NCBI RefSeq assembly: GCF_017377855.1
Contig: NZ_JAFREP010000031.1
Span: 1 to 64,000, forward strand
Direction: 5' to 3'
From: Acanthopleuribacter pedis
GTDB lineage: Bacteria > Acidobacteriota > Holophagae > Acanthopleuribacterales > Acanthopleuribacteraceae
DNA length: 64,000 nt
Position 1 is the stretch's first letter. Each line of letters opens with the position of its first letter. The notes below the pieces were generated by a model. The model had not been told where the DNA came from. It worked only from the letters and a program-made list of their open reading frames with translations, and did not search any database. Positions 18,401-27,099 of this stretch are shown here, in pieces. Made by a program: the position numbers and the translations under genes.

Positions 18401-20553
18401 TCGCCGCTACCGTCTTCGTTGACCTGAAGTTGGCCCGCGTTCAAAAGCGAGAGCAGGCCGGCGTCATCGTTGTCGTTGGTGTCGTAAACAACGGCGTCAA
18501 CCAGGTTGGTGGTGGTCACGGCGGTGCCGTTGGGGAAGCTGCCTGGCACATCCGCGTACAGGGCGACCGCGTCGGCGCCGTTTTGAAGCGCGAAGTCGGC
18601 CAAAGGCAGGCTTGCTTGGGTGATGCCGGAGCCGCCGACAACGAAAAAGCCGTTGGCGTCGAGGCTTTGGCCGGCGAGGTCGATGGTCAGGTAGGAGGTA
18701 TCGCCGTTGCCGTTGAAGAACACCAACACGTGGCCGTCGAGTGAGGTATTGGCGGGGCCGAAGAGCTCCACGAACTCGCGGTCCTCGGTGCCGGCTTGGT
18801 CGGCATCCAGCTCGTTGATGACAATCGTGGGGCCCAGGGGGGGCACGTTGGGTCCGCCTGGCGTGGGATCCTGGGCATCATAAGTGTCGGTGTTCCGGGC
18901 GGTGCCGCCGTCGGGAAGGCGGGCGATACTGTGGTTGTCTTTGTCCGCGTTGCCATCTTCATCCACTTGCGGTTGACCCGCGTTGAGGAGAACCAGCAAC
19001 CCGGCGTCGTCGGGATCCCCGGTCCCGTAAACAACCGCGTCAACGAGGTTGTTGGTGGTAACCGCGGAGCCGTCAGGGAAGTTGCCGGGAACATCTTGGT
19101 AAATGGCAACCGCGTCGGCACCGTTTTGAAGGGTCGTGTCGGGCAAAGGTAAGTCCGCGCCGGCAATACCCGCGCCGCCGACAACAAAAAAGCCGTCGCC
19201 GTCGAGGCTCTGACCGCTGAGGTCGATGGTGTGGTAGGAGGTGTCGCTGCTGCCGTTGAAAAAGACCATGATCAGGCCGTCGAGCGAGGTGTTGGCGAGG
19301 CCGAAAAGTTCGACAAACTCGCGATCCTCGGTGCCGGCCTGGTCGGAATCCAATTCGTTAATCACCACCTCGGGTGCACTGGGCCCACCTGGATTGGGTG
19401 CACCGGGCGTGGGGGCTTGGGCCACGTAGGTGTCGGTGTTGCGCGGGGTGCCGCCGTCGGGAAGACGGGCGATACTGTGGTTGTCCTTGTCACTATTGCC
19501 GTCTTCATTGACCTGGGGTTGACCGGCGTTGAGCAGGATCAGCAGACCGGCGTCGTCGCCGTCGTTGGTGTCGTAAACGACCGCATCAACCAAGTTGGTG
19601 GTGGTGGGTGCGGTGCCGTTGGGGAATGAGCCCGGAACATCTTGGTAAAGCGCAACCGCGTCGGCGCCGTTTTGGAGCGAGCCGGTGCTCAAGGGCAGGT
19701 CGGCGCCGGGGATGCCGGAGCCACCCACGACAAAAAAGCCGTTGGCGTCGAGGGTTTGGCCGTCGAGGTCAATGGTGTTGTAGGAAACGTCGCCGTTGCC
19801 GTTGAAAAAGACGAGCACGTGGCCGTCAAGCGAGGCGTTGGCGGGACCGAACAGTTCGACAAACTCGCGGTCCTCGGTTCCGGCTTGGTCCGCGTCCAGC
19901 TCATTAATCACGATAACCGGCGGTGCGCCGCCGTTGGTCGCGCCCGGCGTGGGTAACTGTGCCACGTAGGTGTCGGTATTGCGTTGGGTGCCGCCGTCGG
20001 GAAAACGGGCGATGCTGTGGTTGTCCTTGTCGCTGTTGCCGTCTTCATTGACCTGGGGTTGGCCGGCGTTGAGCAGGATCAGCAGGCCGGCGTCGTCGCC
20101 GTCGTTGGTGTCGTAAACGACGGCGTCAACCAGATTGGTGGTGGTTGGCGCGGTGCCGTTGGGGAATGAGCCCGGAACATCTTGGTAAAGTGCGACCGCG
20201 TCGGCGCCGTTTTGGAGGGCGCTGTTGCTCAGGGGCAGGTTGGCACCGGGAATACCGGAACCGCCGATGACAAAAAAGCCGTTGGCGTCGAGGGTTTGGC
20301 CGTCGAGGTCAATGGTGTTGTAAGAAACGTCGCCGTTGCCGTTGAAAAAGACGAGCACGTGGCCGTCAAGCGAGGCGTTGGCGGGGCCGAAGAGTTCGAC
20401 AAACTCGCGGTCCTCGGTACCGGCTTGGTCTGAATCCAGTTCGTTAATGAAGATTTGGGCTTGCACACTGGCGGCGAAGCCCGCGAATAAAGCGAGGGTC
20501 AAGGAAAGCGCGGCTGATCGGCGCACCCTTGAGAAAATCGTATCACCAAACAT
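15421..20553 (-). CDS. Giant secreted ExeM/NucH-like nuclease with five lamin-tail domains
   Basis: The 1,710-residue product starts at the ATG with AAGGAG ~11 bases upstream (MFGDTIF), followed by a signal peptide ending near SVQAQ. Five lamin-tail (LTD) repeats follow, each ~180 residues and opening INELD.DQAGTEDREF; they are spaced 540 bases apart and nearly identical. Next come an OB-like region (IAEIQGNG..), then an endonuclease/exonuclease/phosphatase domain with LALQEVE, VLGDFNAYQ and SSDHDGIVA (Mg-binding and catalytic residues). A Calx-beta-like region and the tail VPTLGEWALMFLLAAMAA..RRNRHA, an IPTL/PEP-CTERM-type sorting signal, complete the protein. LTD+OB+EEP+sorting tail is the layout of ExeM-type extracellular DNases, which normally carry one LTD. 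It probably degrades extracellular DNA at the cell surface. Confidence 0.88.
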   Translation of the reverse strand: MFGDTIFSRVRRSAALSLTLALFAGFAASVQAQIFINELDSDQAGTEDREFVELFGPANASLDGHVLVFFNGNGDVSYNTIDLDGQTLDANGFFVIGGSGIPGANLPLSNSALQNGADAVALYQDVPGSFPNGTAPTTTNLVDAVVYDTNDGDDAGLLILLNAGQPQVNEDGNSDKDNHSIARFPDGGTQRNTDTYVAQLPTPGATNGGAPPVIVINELDADQAGTEDREFVELFGPANASLDGHVLVFFNGNGDVSYNTIDLDGQTLDANGFFVVGGSGIPGADLPLSTGSLQNGADAVALYQDVPGSFPNGTAPTTTNLVDAVVYDTNDGDDAGLLILLNAGQPQVNEDGNSDKDNHSIARLPDGGTPRNTDTYVAQAPTPGAPNPGGPSAPEVVINELDSDQAGTEDREFVELFGLANTSLDGLIMVFFNGSSDTSYHTIDLSGQSLDGDGFFVVGGAGIAGADLPLPDTTLQNGADAVAIYQDVPGNFPDGSAVTTNNLVDAVVYGTGDPDDAGLLVLLNAGQPQVDEDGNADKDNHSIARLPDGGTARNTDTYDAQDPTPGGPNVPPLGPTIVINELDADQAGTEDREFVELFGPANTSLDGHVLVFFNGNGDTSYLTIDLAGQSLDANGFFVVGGSGITQASLPLADFALQNGADAVALYADVPGSFPNGTAVTTTNLVDAVVYDTNDNDDAGLLSLLNAGQLQVNEDGSGDKDNHSIARLPDGGTPRNTNTYVAQTPTPGESNRIIPPVVINELDADQAGTEDREFIELHGPANFSLDGLVLVLYNGNGDVSYNAIDLTGQSLNGEGFFVIGGAGISQAGLPLPTGSLQNGADAVALYLGTPASFPNGTAVTTDDLVDALVYDTGDSDDAGLLVLLNAGQSQVDEDGAGDKDNHSVARVPDGGTRRDTSTYVAQIPTPGETNVPPTVLTIAEIQGNGLASPQDGNTVRTEGNVVTVVGDSGFFMQTPDANVDADPETSEGIFVFLDAAPTVSVGDIVNVEGPVVEFFDFTEFTGAGITVDIISSGNPLPTPIQLDATLPSPNQPQADTALERFEGMLVTMSGIATGPTDQFGDTAVVAGSQDRAFIEPGIAFPGRAGQPVFDGNPQVFEINSDQLGTPRVQIHAGQTITEATGGFGFSFGDFQIWPSTLTVGPANFDPTPVRTRQSGEFTVASQNMLRLYDDQDNGNGDSVTPTNEYNLRLGKFSLWIRTVMGAPDILALQEVESLAVLQDLAARINADDGTITYTAQLLDGNDPGAINVGYLVRDNVTVNSLTQVQASETFSFNSNTFDLHDRPPLVLNATVTAGTNTTEITVINIHNRSLNDIDEDPGSGEFVRTKRNLQATRISEYIQDLQTATPTVNLIVLGDFNAYQFTDGFVDALGQISGIPDPLGSLVPATVVVDPPLRNHVLDLPAEERYSFVFDGSANALDHVLSSQNGTCLVSGVQYARGNADMPRDLDEDGATAARSSDHDGIVAFIGPRPSLNVTPTAGLTVDESGTTTAMLQVSLSAAPSGDVTVTVTSSDTGEATVDTAMLTFNSTNFGTPQMVTVTGVQDNTIDGDQNFTITVSATSGDACFSSLTPVSVSGTTSEGSVTGFTVVQTGTNTIRITGPPNSDVGVYYFDPATDTWILIGGTTLDGNGNGTITGTLPQDVAIGVGSSDGSVLPTEVLFVTVPTLGEWALMFLLAAMAATAMVIGRRNRHA

Positions 20554-20993
20554 GTAAAAGGTTTCTCCTTGCAAGAACACGAAGCCGGCGGAACTTTATG
20601 GGAACGGTGGAGCGTGGTGCCGGCTCGTACGAAGTGTCATAGGGTCAAAACGCGTCGAGATTCCAAGTAATAAACATTGCGAGACAAGGAAAGCGCGCGT
20701 GGCGGGGGGTCATCAAACCGTTGGTTCAACGGAATCGCACCCCACCTAACACAACCGAAGGTTGCGTTTTCCACTTTTCTCGCGGAAGCCGCGAGGAAAA
20801 AGCGAAAGGCACATCATCATCCCGGTTGAATCACCCAATTCCTCACCAAAAGTGACGCTTCTCCTAGCCAATAAAAAGAAGCGCTGTCGTGGGTGATACG
20901 CGGACCGGGATGCGCATTGTAGCGATGAAACGTCAAGCTTATGTTAAAACCGGGCCAAGCGGTGGTTCTTTTCTTAGGAATCTTCAGTGAATT
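20554..20993. other. Intergenic region between two minus-strand genes
   Basis: No gene is seen. AAGGAG at the left edge is the ribosome binding site of the nuclease gene. A short stem (TTTTCTCGCGG..CCGCGAGGAAAA) lies near 20775-20800. Nothing else is supported. Confidence 0.5.
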
Positions 20994-23270
20994 TCATCGA
21001 TTCGTCGGGTTTATGTTCCGGTCGATGAAAATATTGTCAAGAACGGAAAACTCTTGCCACCTTCGTTGCGCGCGAATGATATTGCTGATGGCTGTCGTGT
21101 CGCCGGTGTAATCTTGCACAATCGGCCGATGACGCGCCGCCTCGCGATACTCCAAAACGTAGTCGGATGTTTCCAATTGATCCAAAATTTGCCACAAGGG
21201 GCCGTGTGACCGCGACAAGCGAAACATCATGCGGGATAGGGCGAAATAGCCGGCATCGTCGCGACGAAGGCCGGCCTTGATGCGAAACCGCAAAATCGGC
21301 CGGAACCATAGCCAGCGGCCTAGTTTGCTGGTTTCCCCCGATTTTTCCGCCAACACCCCGCGCATGATTTCAGCAACCTTGGTCATGCCCGCTTGGGTCA
21401 GCACCAGTCGGTAGCCGATTTCTGCGTCTTCAAACGGCTTATCCATGGGGGCGCTTCCGCCGCGCTTTAAGGCCGCGCGTTGTCCCAGGCTGCGTTTCAG
21501 ACGTTGGGTTAGTTGGTAATAACGCACGGGCGACATGTTCGATTGGCTTTTCATATCGATGACCTGGAGGTAAAAGCTGCGCCCCTCTCCCTGCTGGTCA
21601 AAATGGCCCAGGCCCGAGAAGGCCGCGGCTTGGACCTTGCGCCGGTTGAGATGGTCGAAGAATCGGAAGGTCCGGTTGTAGCGGTAGGAGCCGGTGCGTC
21701 CGCGGTTTTCTGTGACATCGATCAGGTCGAAGAAGTGCCAATCGTCCTCTATGTTGGTTTGTTCACCGCGCAGGGAAATAGGGCGAATGCCCAGCTTGGC
21801 GTAGGCCGTCTGGAACTGGTAACGGCTTTCCATGCGGCTCTGCCAGGCCATCTCCGGCAAGCTGCCGCGAATAAAACGGTCCACCAGAAAGGCGTCGATT
21901 TTGGGAAGGAAGGTGAAGTTGACGATGGCGGCGCTGCCCAGAAACAACCCGTGAAAGCGCACCCCGCGGGCCAGTGCCGCCAGGGTTTCCGCCACCGCCT
22001 CGGGGTCGTTTAAGTCGACTTGTTTTTGAACAAAGATGCGGCTGCCCCAGGTTTGCTCGGCACGCAGTTGGGTGACCGTGCCCATGACCAGACGCAGCGG
22101 GTCAAAGGCGCCGTCAAAATCGGGGCGAAAGCGGACGTCGAAACCAAAAGGCCGTTCGATGCGGGCGCCGAAGCGCACGTCGAGGCGGGTGGGCGTGCGT
22201 TTGACGACGCTGACAAAAAAGGTGCCGCGAATGCCCATTAACGCGTTCCGTCGCAAGGGCAGGCTTTGACCGAAAAGATCGGTGCGGCGCACCTGCTCGA
22301 CCAGGGTTAACCCGCTTGAACTGGGAAGGATGACACGGACGCCGACGGGAAGATTAATCAGGTTTTCGGTGGAATAGGGTAATCTGGACGGCGAGAAGGT
22401 GCGCGCAAAAAGCGCCTTGTGCCAGGAGGCAAAACCGTGGCGCACCACGATCACCCGTTTCTCCGTTTCGAACAGTGCGCCTGTTTCGCGAGAACTTTTG
22501 GATTCACGGCGGATCTTGCGTTCGCCCACCAGTACCTCGGCCTCAATGGAGAAAATGTCGAAAACCGTATAGCGCCCGCTGAGGTCGCGTTTGAGCCGGC
22601 GTTCCAGCGCGATTTTGGGGGTAACGCGGCTGAAGCGGCCCTCGATCGTGTAGGACTTAGAGATACGCAGCGGGACGCCCTCGCGGTCCATGAGTTCCTC
22701 GTTCACCAGGTCGGTCAGGTAACCGGCGTTGCGGTTGGAAACAAAAGGGTCCTGCGCGGTGCCCTCGCCCGTGCGGTCGGCTTCCCCCTGCACAATCGGC
22801 AGGTGTTGCAAAAGGAAAGGGGTGAGGTTCCAGGGATTGGCGTCGAAGGGGAGGTCCCGAAAAATCGCCAAGCGGCCTTGTTCCGCGTCGGCGACAATGC
22901 GGCCTTCCGGTATCTCGCCGAGCAGGCGTGGCCAGTCGACCGGTTCGGGGTGGCCCCACAGCGAGAGGAAGGCTTTGAGCCGATCCGGCGCGAGATGCCA
23001 GGCTTCAAAAACCGTATAACCGCCGTCTGGTGAATTGAGGATCATGCGCCGAAAACCGACATCGCCGACGGGTGAGAAGGACCAATCGAGTTGCAGGTCG
23101 GTGCCCGGATGGGTCAAATCCCAGACGCTGGGTTGGTGAAGGCCCATCGCGGTTTCGATATCGCGCAGCATGGCGGCGCGATAGGGAAACGGCTCGCGTG
23201 TGACGCGGGGTTTGCCGGCGGTGGCCGGGTCAAGTTGGAAAAAGACGGCGATGGTCAGCGCAAATAACAT
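20994..23270 (-). CDS. Large exported protein of unknown function
   Basis: The 758-residue product has a short hydrophobic N terminus (MLFALTIAVFFQLDPATAG), so it is probably exported. The rest is rich in aromatic and basic residues, with many alternating hydrophobic positions (for example RFSRVTPKIALERRL and RLDVRFGARIERPFGF). This suggests a mainly beta-sheet protein, perhaps in the periplasm or outer membrane. There is no metal, nucleotide or catalytic motif I can name, and no family is recognised. There is no clear ribosome binding site before the ATG, so the true start could be internal. It is downstream of, and on the same strand as, the propeller histidine kinase (119-base gap), so they may be co-transcribed. 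Confidence 0.75.
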   Translation of the reverse strand: MLFALTIAVFFQLDPATAGKPRVTREPFPYRAAMLRDIETAMGLHQPSVWDLTHPGTDLQLDWSFSPVGDVGFRRMILNSPDGGYTVFEAWHLAPDRLKAFLSLWGHPEPVDWPRLLGEIPEGRIVADAEQGRLAIFRDLPFDANPWNLTPFLLQHLPIVQGEADRTGEGTAQDPFVSNRNAGYLTDLVNEELMDREGVPLRISKSYTIEGRFSRVTPKIALERRLKRDLSGRYTVFDIFSIEAEVLVGERKIRRESKSSRETGALFETEKRVIVVRHGFASWHKALFARTFSPSRLPYSTENLINLPVGVRVILPSSSGLTLVEQVRRTDLFGQSLPLRRNALMGIRGTFFVSVVKRTPTRLDVRFGARIERPFGFDVRFRPDFDGAFDPLRLVMGTVTQLRAEQTWGSRIFVQKQVDLNDPEAVAETLAALARGVRFHGLFLGSAAIVNFTFLPKIDAFLVDRFIRGSLPEMAWQSRMESRYQFQTAYAKLGIRPISLRGEQTNIEDDWHFFDLIDVTENRGRTGSYRYNRTFRFFDHLNRRKVQAAAFSGLGHFDQQGEGRSFYLQVIDMKSQSNMSPVRYYQLTQRLKRSLGQRAALKRGGSAPMDKPFEDAEIGYRLVLTQAGMTKVAEIMRGVLAEKSGETSKLGRWLWFRPILRFRIKAGLRRDDAGYFALSRMMFRLSRSHGPLWQILDQLETSDYVLEYREAARHRPIVQDYTGDTTAISNIIRAQRRWQEFSVLDNIFIDRNINPTNR

Positions 23271-23389
23271 ACAGACTCAAAAGAGCGAGGATTCGGATAA
23301 ACATGCGGGTTGGCAATTTACCCTTAAATTAGCAGGTTCGCGGGTGGTTGTCCGGTTGGAAATTCGTTTTGTGATGCGGTTGCCGCGCA

Positions 23390-26300
23390 TTAACAATCCA
23401 GCAAGGGCAGACGAATGAAAAACGATGCACCTTGACGGTTGATGGATTCGGCCCAAACCGTACCGCCCTGTAACTCAACCAGTTGTTTCACGATGTACAG
23501 GCCCAGACCGGAAGAAGGTTCGCCACCGGTGGGTTTGGCAGACAATCTTTGGAACTTGCCGAACAGCTTGTCCATGTCCTCGCTGCTGAGTCCACTGCCT
23601 TGGTCGCTGACTTGGACAAGGGCAAAACCCTCTTCTTGCTCCAGTCTGACGCGAATTTTTGTTTGTGGTGGTGAAAATTTAATCGCGTTGCTAACCAAGT
23701 TGTCGAAGATTTCCTTGGTGCGGCGGCGATCAATGGAGACCTTGGCCTTGGCTCTGCTTTCGTATTCGACCGTTTGACGCTTGAGGTTGGCGAGCACGAT
23801 CCATTCCCGTGTCCAGTCCCGCAGCAGGGTGTCCAGTTCTTCGCCGGCCAAGCGGGGTTTGGGTAAGGCGGTCTCGTACTGTTCGCTTTCGAGCAGTTCC
23901 TGGATCATGCCCAGCATTTGGTCGGCGCTGGTTTGGATACGGGTTGCAATGTCGCGGTTGTGCGCTTCCAGTTCGTCTTCTTCCAGCATCATTTGGCTGT
24001 AGCCGGAGACGGCGGAGATCGGGTTTTTGAGGTCGTGGACCACCATGTGCATCAGGTCGCTGCGTTCCTTTAGCGCCACGGTCAGGGCTTGGTTGGTTTC
24101 TTCAAGGCGAAGGCGCTTTTGTTCGATTTCGCGGGTACGGCGCGCGACCAAATCGGCCAGGTACTTTTGGTGGGCGGCCAAGCGTCGGGTTGCCACCCAG
24201 TGGGCCAACCACGCCAGCACGAGGAAAACCAATACCATAAGTCCGCGGAAGGCGTGGGTCTCATAAAAAAACGGCAAGATTTCAAAAGCGATGCGGACTT
24301 CCTGGTTTTTGGGGCCGCCCGCCCGGCTGGTTGACTGAATGGTAAAGGTGTAGTGGCCGGGTTTGAGGTTGGTGTATTTGACCTCGTTGACATGTTCGTC
24401 TTCAATCCATTCCTCGTCCTGGCCGTCCAGCTTGTAGCGCACCCGGTGGCGACCGGGATCGGAGAAACTTAGGGAACTGAAACGGATAAAAAAGGAACGA
24501 CTGCCCGCGGGCAAGGTGAGGTTGTCTAGGCCGGAATTGGGATACCAAACATTGTTGACCTCTATCCCTTCGATAAAGAGGTCGGCCTGCTTTTCCTCGC
24601 GCGCAAAGGATTCGGGGTGGAAGGAAACCATGCCGCGCATGGTTGGTAGCCAAATACGTTGGTTGCGGTCGCGAATGGCGGAGGGGTAAAACCCGCCGTT
24701 GCATTCCTCGGAAACCATGCCGTCCGCGCGGTTAAAACTTTGCCATTCCAAGCCGATCTCGGGGTTGTCGGCCGCTTGGCTCAGGTCCGTGTAACGTATG
24801 CGGTAGATGCCGGTGTTGGAGGAGAGCCACAGGTAACCTTCCGCATCAAGGGTCATCCAGTGAACGGTTGGTGGAGGGAAATGTTTGTTGATTTGAACGG
24901 CTTTGGCGCGGGGTTGCAGCGGGTCGCGTTCGTCGAGCAGCGCGAGGCCGCCACCGTAGGTACCGACCCAAATGCGTTTGTCTGGACCTTGAAACACCAC
25001 CCGTGCCAAGGGGTGTGGTAAACCGTGATCGGCGGTGATTTTGCTAAGGCGATCACCCTCCAAAATAGCGGCCCCGCCGCTGGTGGCCAGCAAAATGCGG
25101 TTGCGATCATCCTCGAGGAGGTAGGTGACCCGGTTTCCGGGGAGTCCGTCCTCATGGCCGATGTGGGTGAGTTGGTTGCCGTCAATGGTGTACAAGCCGC
25201 TGTCGGAACCCAGCCACATTCGGTTGCGGCGGTCGCGGTAAATCAGGTACACCGTCATTTCGCGCGGCAGCTCGGGGTGGAGCACGTCGTGCCGTGGTTG
25301 GAAATCGGTGTCAAACACGTCCAAGGCAGCTTGGGTTGCCACCCAAATGTTCCCCGCCGGACCTTCACCGACCGTCCACACAATGTCGTGGCTCAGGCCG
25401 TCTTCCGTTGTGAAGCGTTTCAATCCGTTTCGGTTGTAGCGATAGAGGCCGCCGCCGTAACTGGCGAACCACTTGGTGCCGCGACTGTCTTGGACCATGC
25501 CCATCATGGCGTCGTGGCTTAGCCCCTCGTCTCGGGATAGGGTGGAAATGGGTTGGGGGACAATTTTGTAGAGGCCGCCGCCGTGGGTGCCGAACCAAAT
25601 GGTGCCGGTTGTATCTTCCCACAGGGACCAGACGTTGATTTCTTTGGCATCCAAATGGGAAAAGGTTTGGCCGTCGAAGCAAATGACCGAACCGCGACCG
25701 GCCAACCAAATCATGCCGTTGCGGTCTTCGACCATGTGAACGATGGTTGGGTGGCGCAAGCCGTCGGCGACCTGCCAGTGGCCGATGCCGTCGATATAAC
25801 TTTCGGGCATGGCCTCGGGATAGGGGATGGTCTGCAGGGGAGGCAGGTACAGGAGACCGTAGTCCTGTGTGGCGACCCAGAGCCCGCCGCGGACGGAGGG
25901 GGTCAAATGGTTGACGATGGGTTCGCTTTCGATGCCCTCCTTGGGAATGGGGAACTTTTTGAAAATCCCCGAGTTGCTGAGGTACCACAGGCCGCGGTCG
26001 GTACCCAACCAAATGCGCCGGCTTTGATCCCGGGCCACGGTGAACACCGTGAGGCCGGCGATTTCGCCATGGGTGAACAGGCGGCGTTGGGCTAAGTCGA
26101 GTCGGCTGATCCCCCCGCTGGTGCCGATCCAAAGCGTGCCCTCACCGTCGCCGGTCAGGCAGTGAACCACCTCGGCCGCCAGACCTTGGCGGCGATTGTA
26201 CAAGGTGGCTTGTCCATCTTTGAGGCCGACCAGGCCACCGCCTTGGGTCCCGGCCCAGAGCGTGCCGTCCTCGGTTTGATGGATGGCCGAAATGCGGGTG

Positions 26301-26560
26301 TTCGGTAGGTTGGGGATGTTTTCCGGCACCACCCGCTTAAATTGGGTGCCGTTAAATTGAATGAGACCGTCCAGGGTGCCAAGATAAAGAAAATGACTGT
26401 CGGTTTGGTAAATTTGGGTGATTGACGTTTGTGGCAGGCCTTCCTCGGCACCCCATTGCTTGACCACCACGTTGTCCATCCGGTCGGACGCGAGGACGAG
26501 GGTACAGCAGGTCAAAAGCCATGCTTGAAGAATCATCGATGGGCGGTTCAAACGAATCAT
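23390..26560 (-). CDS. Hybrid sensor: two-component regulator propellers plus Y_Y_Y plus histidine kinase
   Basis: The 1,056-residue product has an N-terminal signal sequence or anchor (LQAWLLTCCTLVLA) followed by about 14 propeller repeats of the Reg_prop type (GLSHDAMMGMVQDSRGTKWFA, DNLIWVATQ-like W/G/T patterns), up to about residue 690. A Y_Y_Y domain (YKLDGQDEEWIE..VKYTNLKPGHYTF) comes next. One membrane helix (LMVLVFLVLAWLAHWVA) precedes the kinase core: MVVHDLKNPISAV with the phospho-acceptor His near residue 840, the N box SNAIKFSP, DQGSGLS and SSGLGLYIVKQ. Unlike Bacteroides HTCS proteins it has no receiver and no AraC output, and no response regulator is adjacent. The large periplasmic sensor likely binds a glycan-like ligand; that is inference from the family. 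Confidence 0.9.
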   Translation of the reverse strand: MIRLNRPSMILQAWLLTCCTLVLASDRMDNVVVKQWGAEEGLPQTSITQIYQTDSHFLYLGTLDGLIQFNGTQFKRVVPENIPNLPNTRISAIHQTEDGTLWAGTQGGGLVGLKDGQATLYNRRQGLAAEVVHCLTGDGEGTLWIGTSGGISRLDLAQRRLFTHGEIAGLTVFTVARDQSRRIWLGTDRGLWYLSNSGIFKKFPIPKEGIESEPIVNHLTPSVRGGLWVATQDYGLLYLPPLQTIPYPEAMPESYIDGIGHWQVADGLRHPTIVHMVEDRNGMIWLAGRGSVICFDGQTFSHLDAKEINVWSLWEDTTGTIWFGTHGGGLYKIVPQPISTLSRDEGLSHDAMMGMVQDSRGTKWFASYGGGLYRYNRNGLKRFTTEDGLSHDIVWTVGEGPAGNIWVATQAALDVFDTDFQPRHDVLHPELPREMTVYLIYRDRRNRMWLGSDSGLYTIDGNQLTHIGHEDGLPGNRVTYLLEDDRNRILLATSGGAAILEGDRLSKITADHGLPHPLARVVFQGPDKRIWVGTYGGGLALLDERDPLQPRAKAVQINKHFPPPTVHWMTLDAEGYLWLSSNTGIYRIRYTDLSQAADNPEIGLEWQSFNRADGMVSEECNGGFYPSAIRDRNQRIWLPTMRGMVSFHPESFAREEKQADLFIEGIEVNNVWYPNSGLDNLTLPAGSRSFFIRFSSLSFSDPGRHRVRYKLDGQDEEWIEDEHVNEVKYTNLKPGHYTFTIQSTSRAGGPKNQEVRIAFEILPFFYETHAFRGLMVLVFLVLAWLAHWVATRRLAAHQKYLADLVARRTREIEQKRLRLEETNQALTVALKERSDLMHMVVHDLKNPISAVSGYSQMMLEEDELEAHNRDIATRIQTSADQMLGMIQELLESEQYETALPKPRLAGEELDTLLRDWTREWIVLANLKRQTVEYESRAKAKVSIDRRRTKEIFDNLVSNAIKFSPPQTKIRVRLEQEEGFALVQVSDQGSGLSSEDMDKLFGKFQRLSAKPTGGEPSSGLGLYIVKQLVELQGGTVWAESINRQGASFFIRLPLLDC

Positions 26561-27099
26561 TATCGGCCTGTCTCAAGAAGTCGGGCAAAAGATGGGACGG
26601 ATACCGCACCGAGTGGGGGCGATCCCCTTTCTCGGAAACGTATGTGGCTGGGCGGGGTACCGCGAAGCGGGTTCGCTTGAGGAACAGTCGGCGCGCGCGA
26701 GGTGAAGTATCTGTTCCCGTACCTGCCGCTGCAATCAGCAACGACCTTATTTTACAAGGAAATGACCAAAAAAAAGTGGGTCATCATCTACTTATTTCTT
26801 CGGAACAATTCGCTTGTGGCATAAGTTTCAATCGAGGAGAACAGCCGACGGCCGTTGTGTTGCCGCGCGGCATGAAGCTATTTCGAGGCCTGGCGGGGCG
26901 AACCTGCATGGGCCGGTTCCTCCCGTTGCATCCCTTGCGGTGGGGCGGGTCAAACGCGGTTCGCGTCGGTTTTGATCTCAAATCAAGGGAACCGGCACGA
27001 CGGCCGGCCTAACCCGCACTTCTCCACTTCTTTGTGCTAATTTAATCGGAACGGTTCAGAACCAAAGCCGCCGATCCGATGGTCTTTAGAGGGATTTTC
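26561..27099. other. Divergent intergenic region between two histidine kinase genes
   Basis: It must hold promoters for both kinase genes, but I cannot assign them. An A/T-rich stretch with AAATGACCAAAAAAAAG lies near 26760. AGAGGG at 27088-27093 is the ribosome binding site of the plus-strand kinase. Reads such as TAACCCGCACTTCTC near 27010 resemble a decayed arm of the palindromic repeat family, weakly. Confidence 0.5.
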
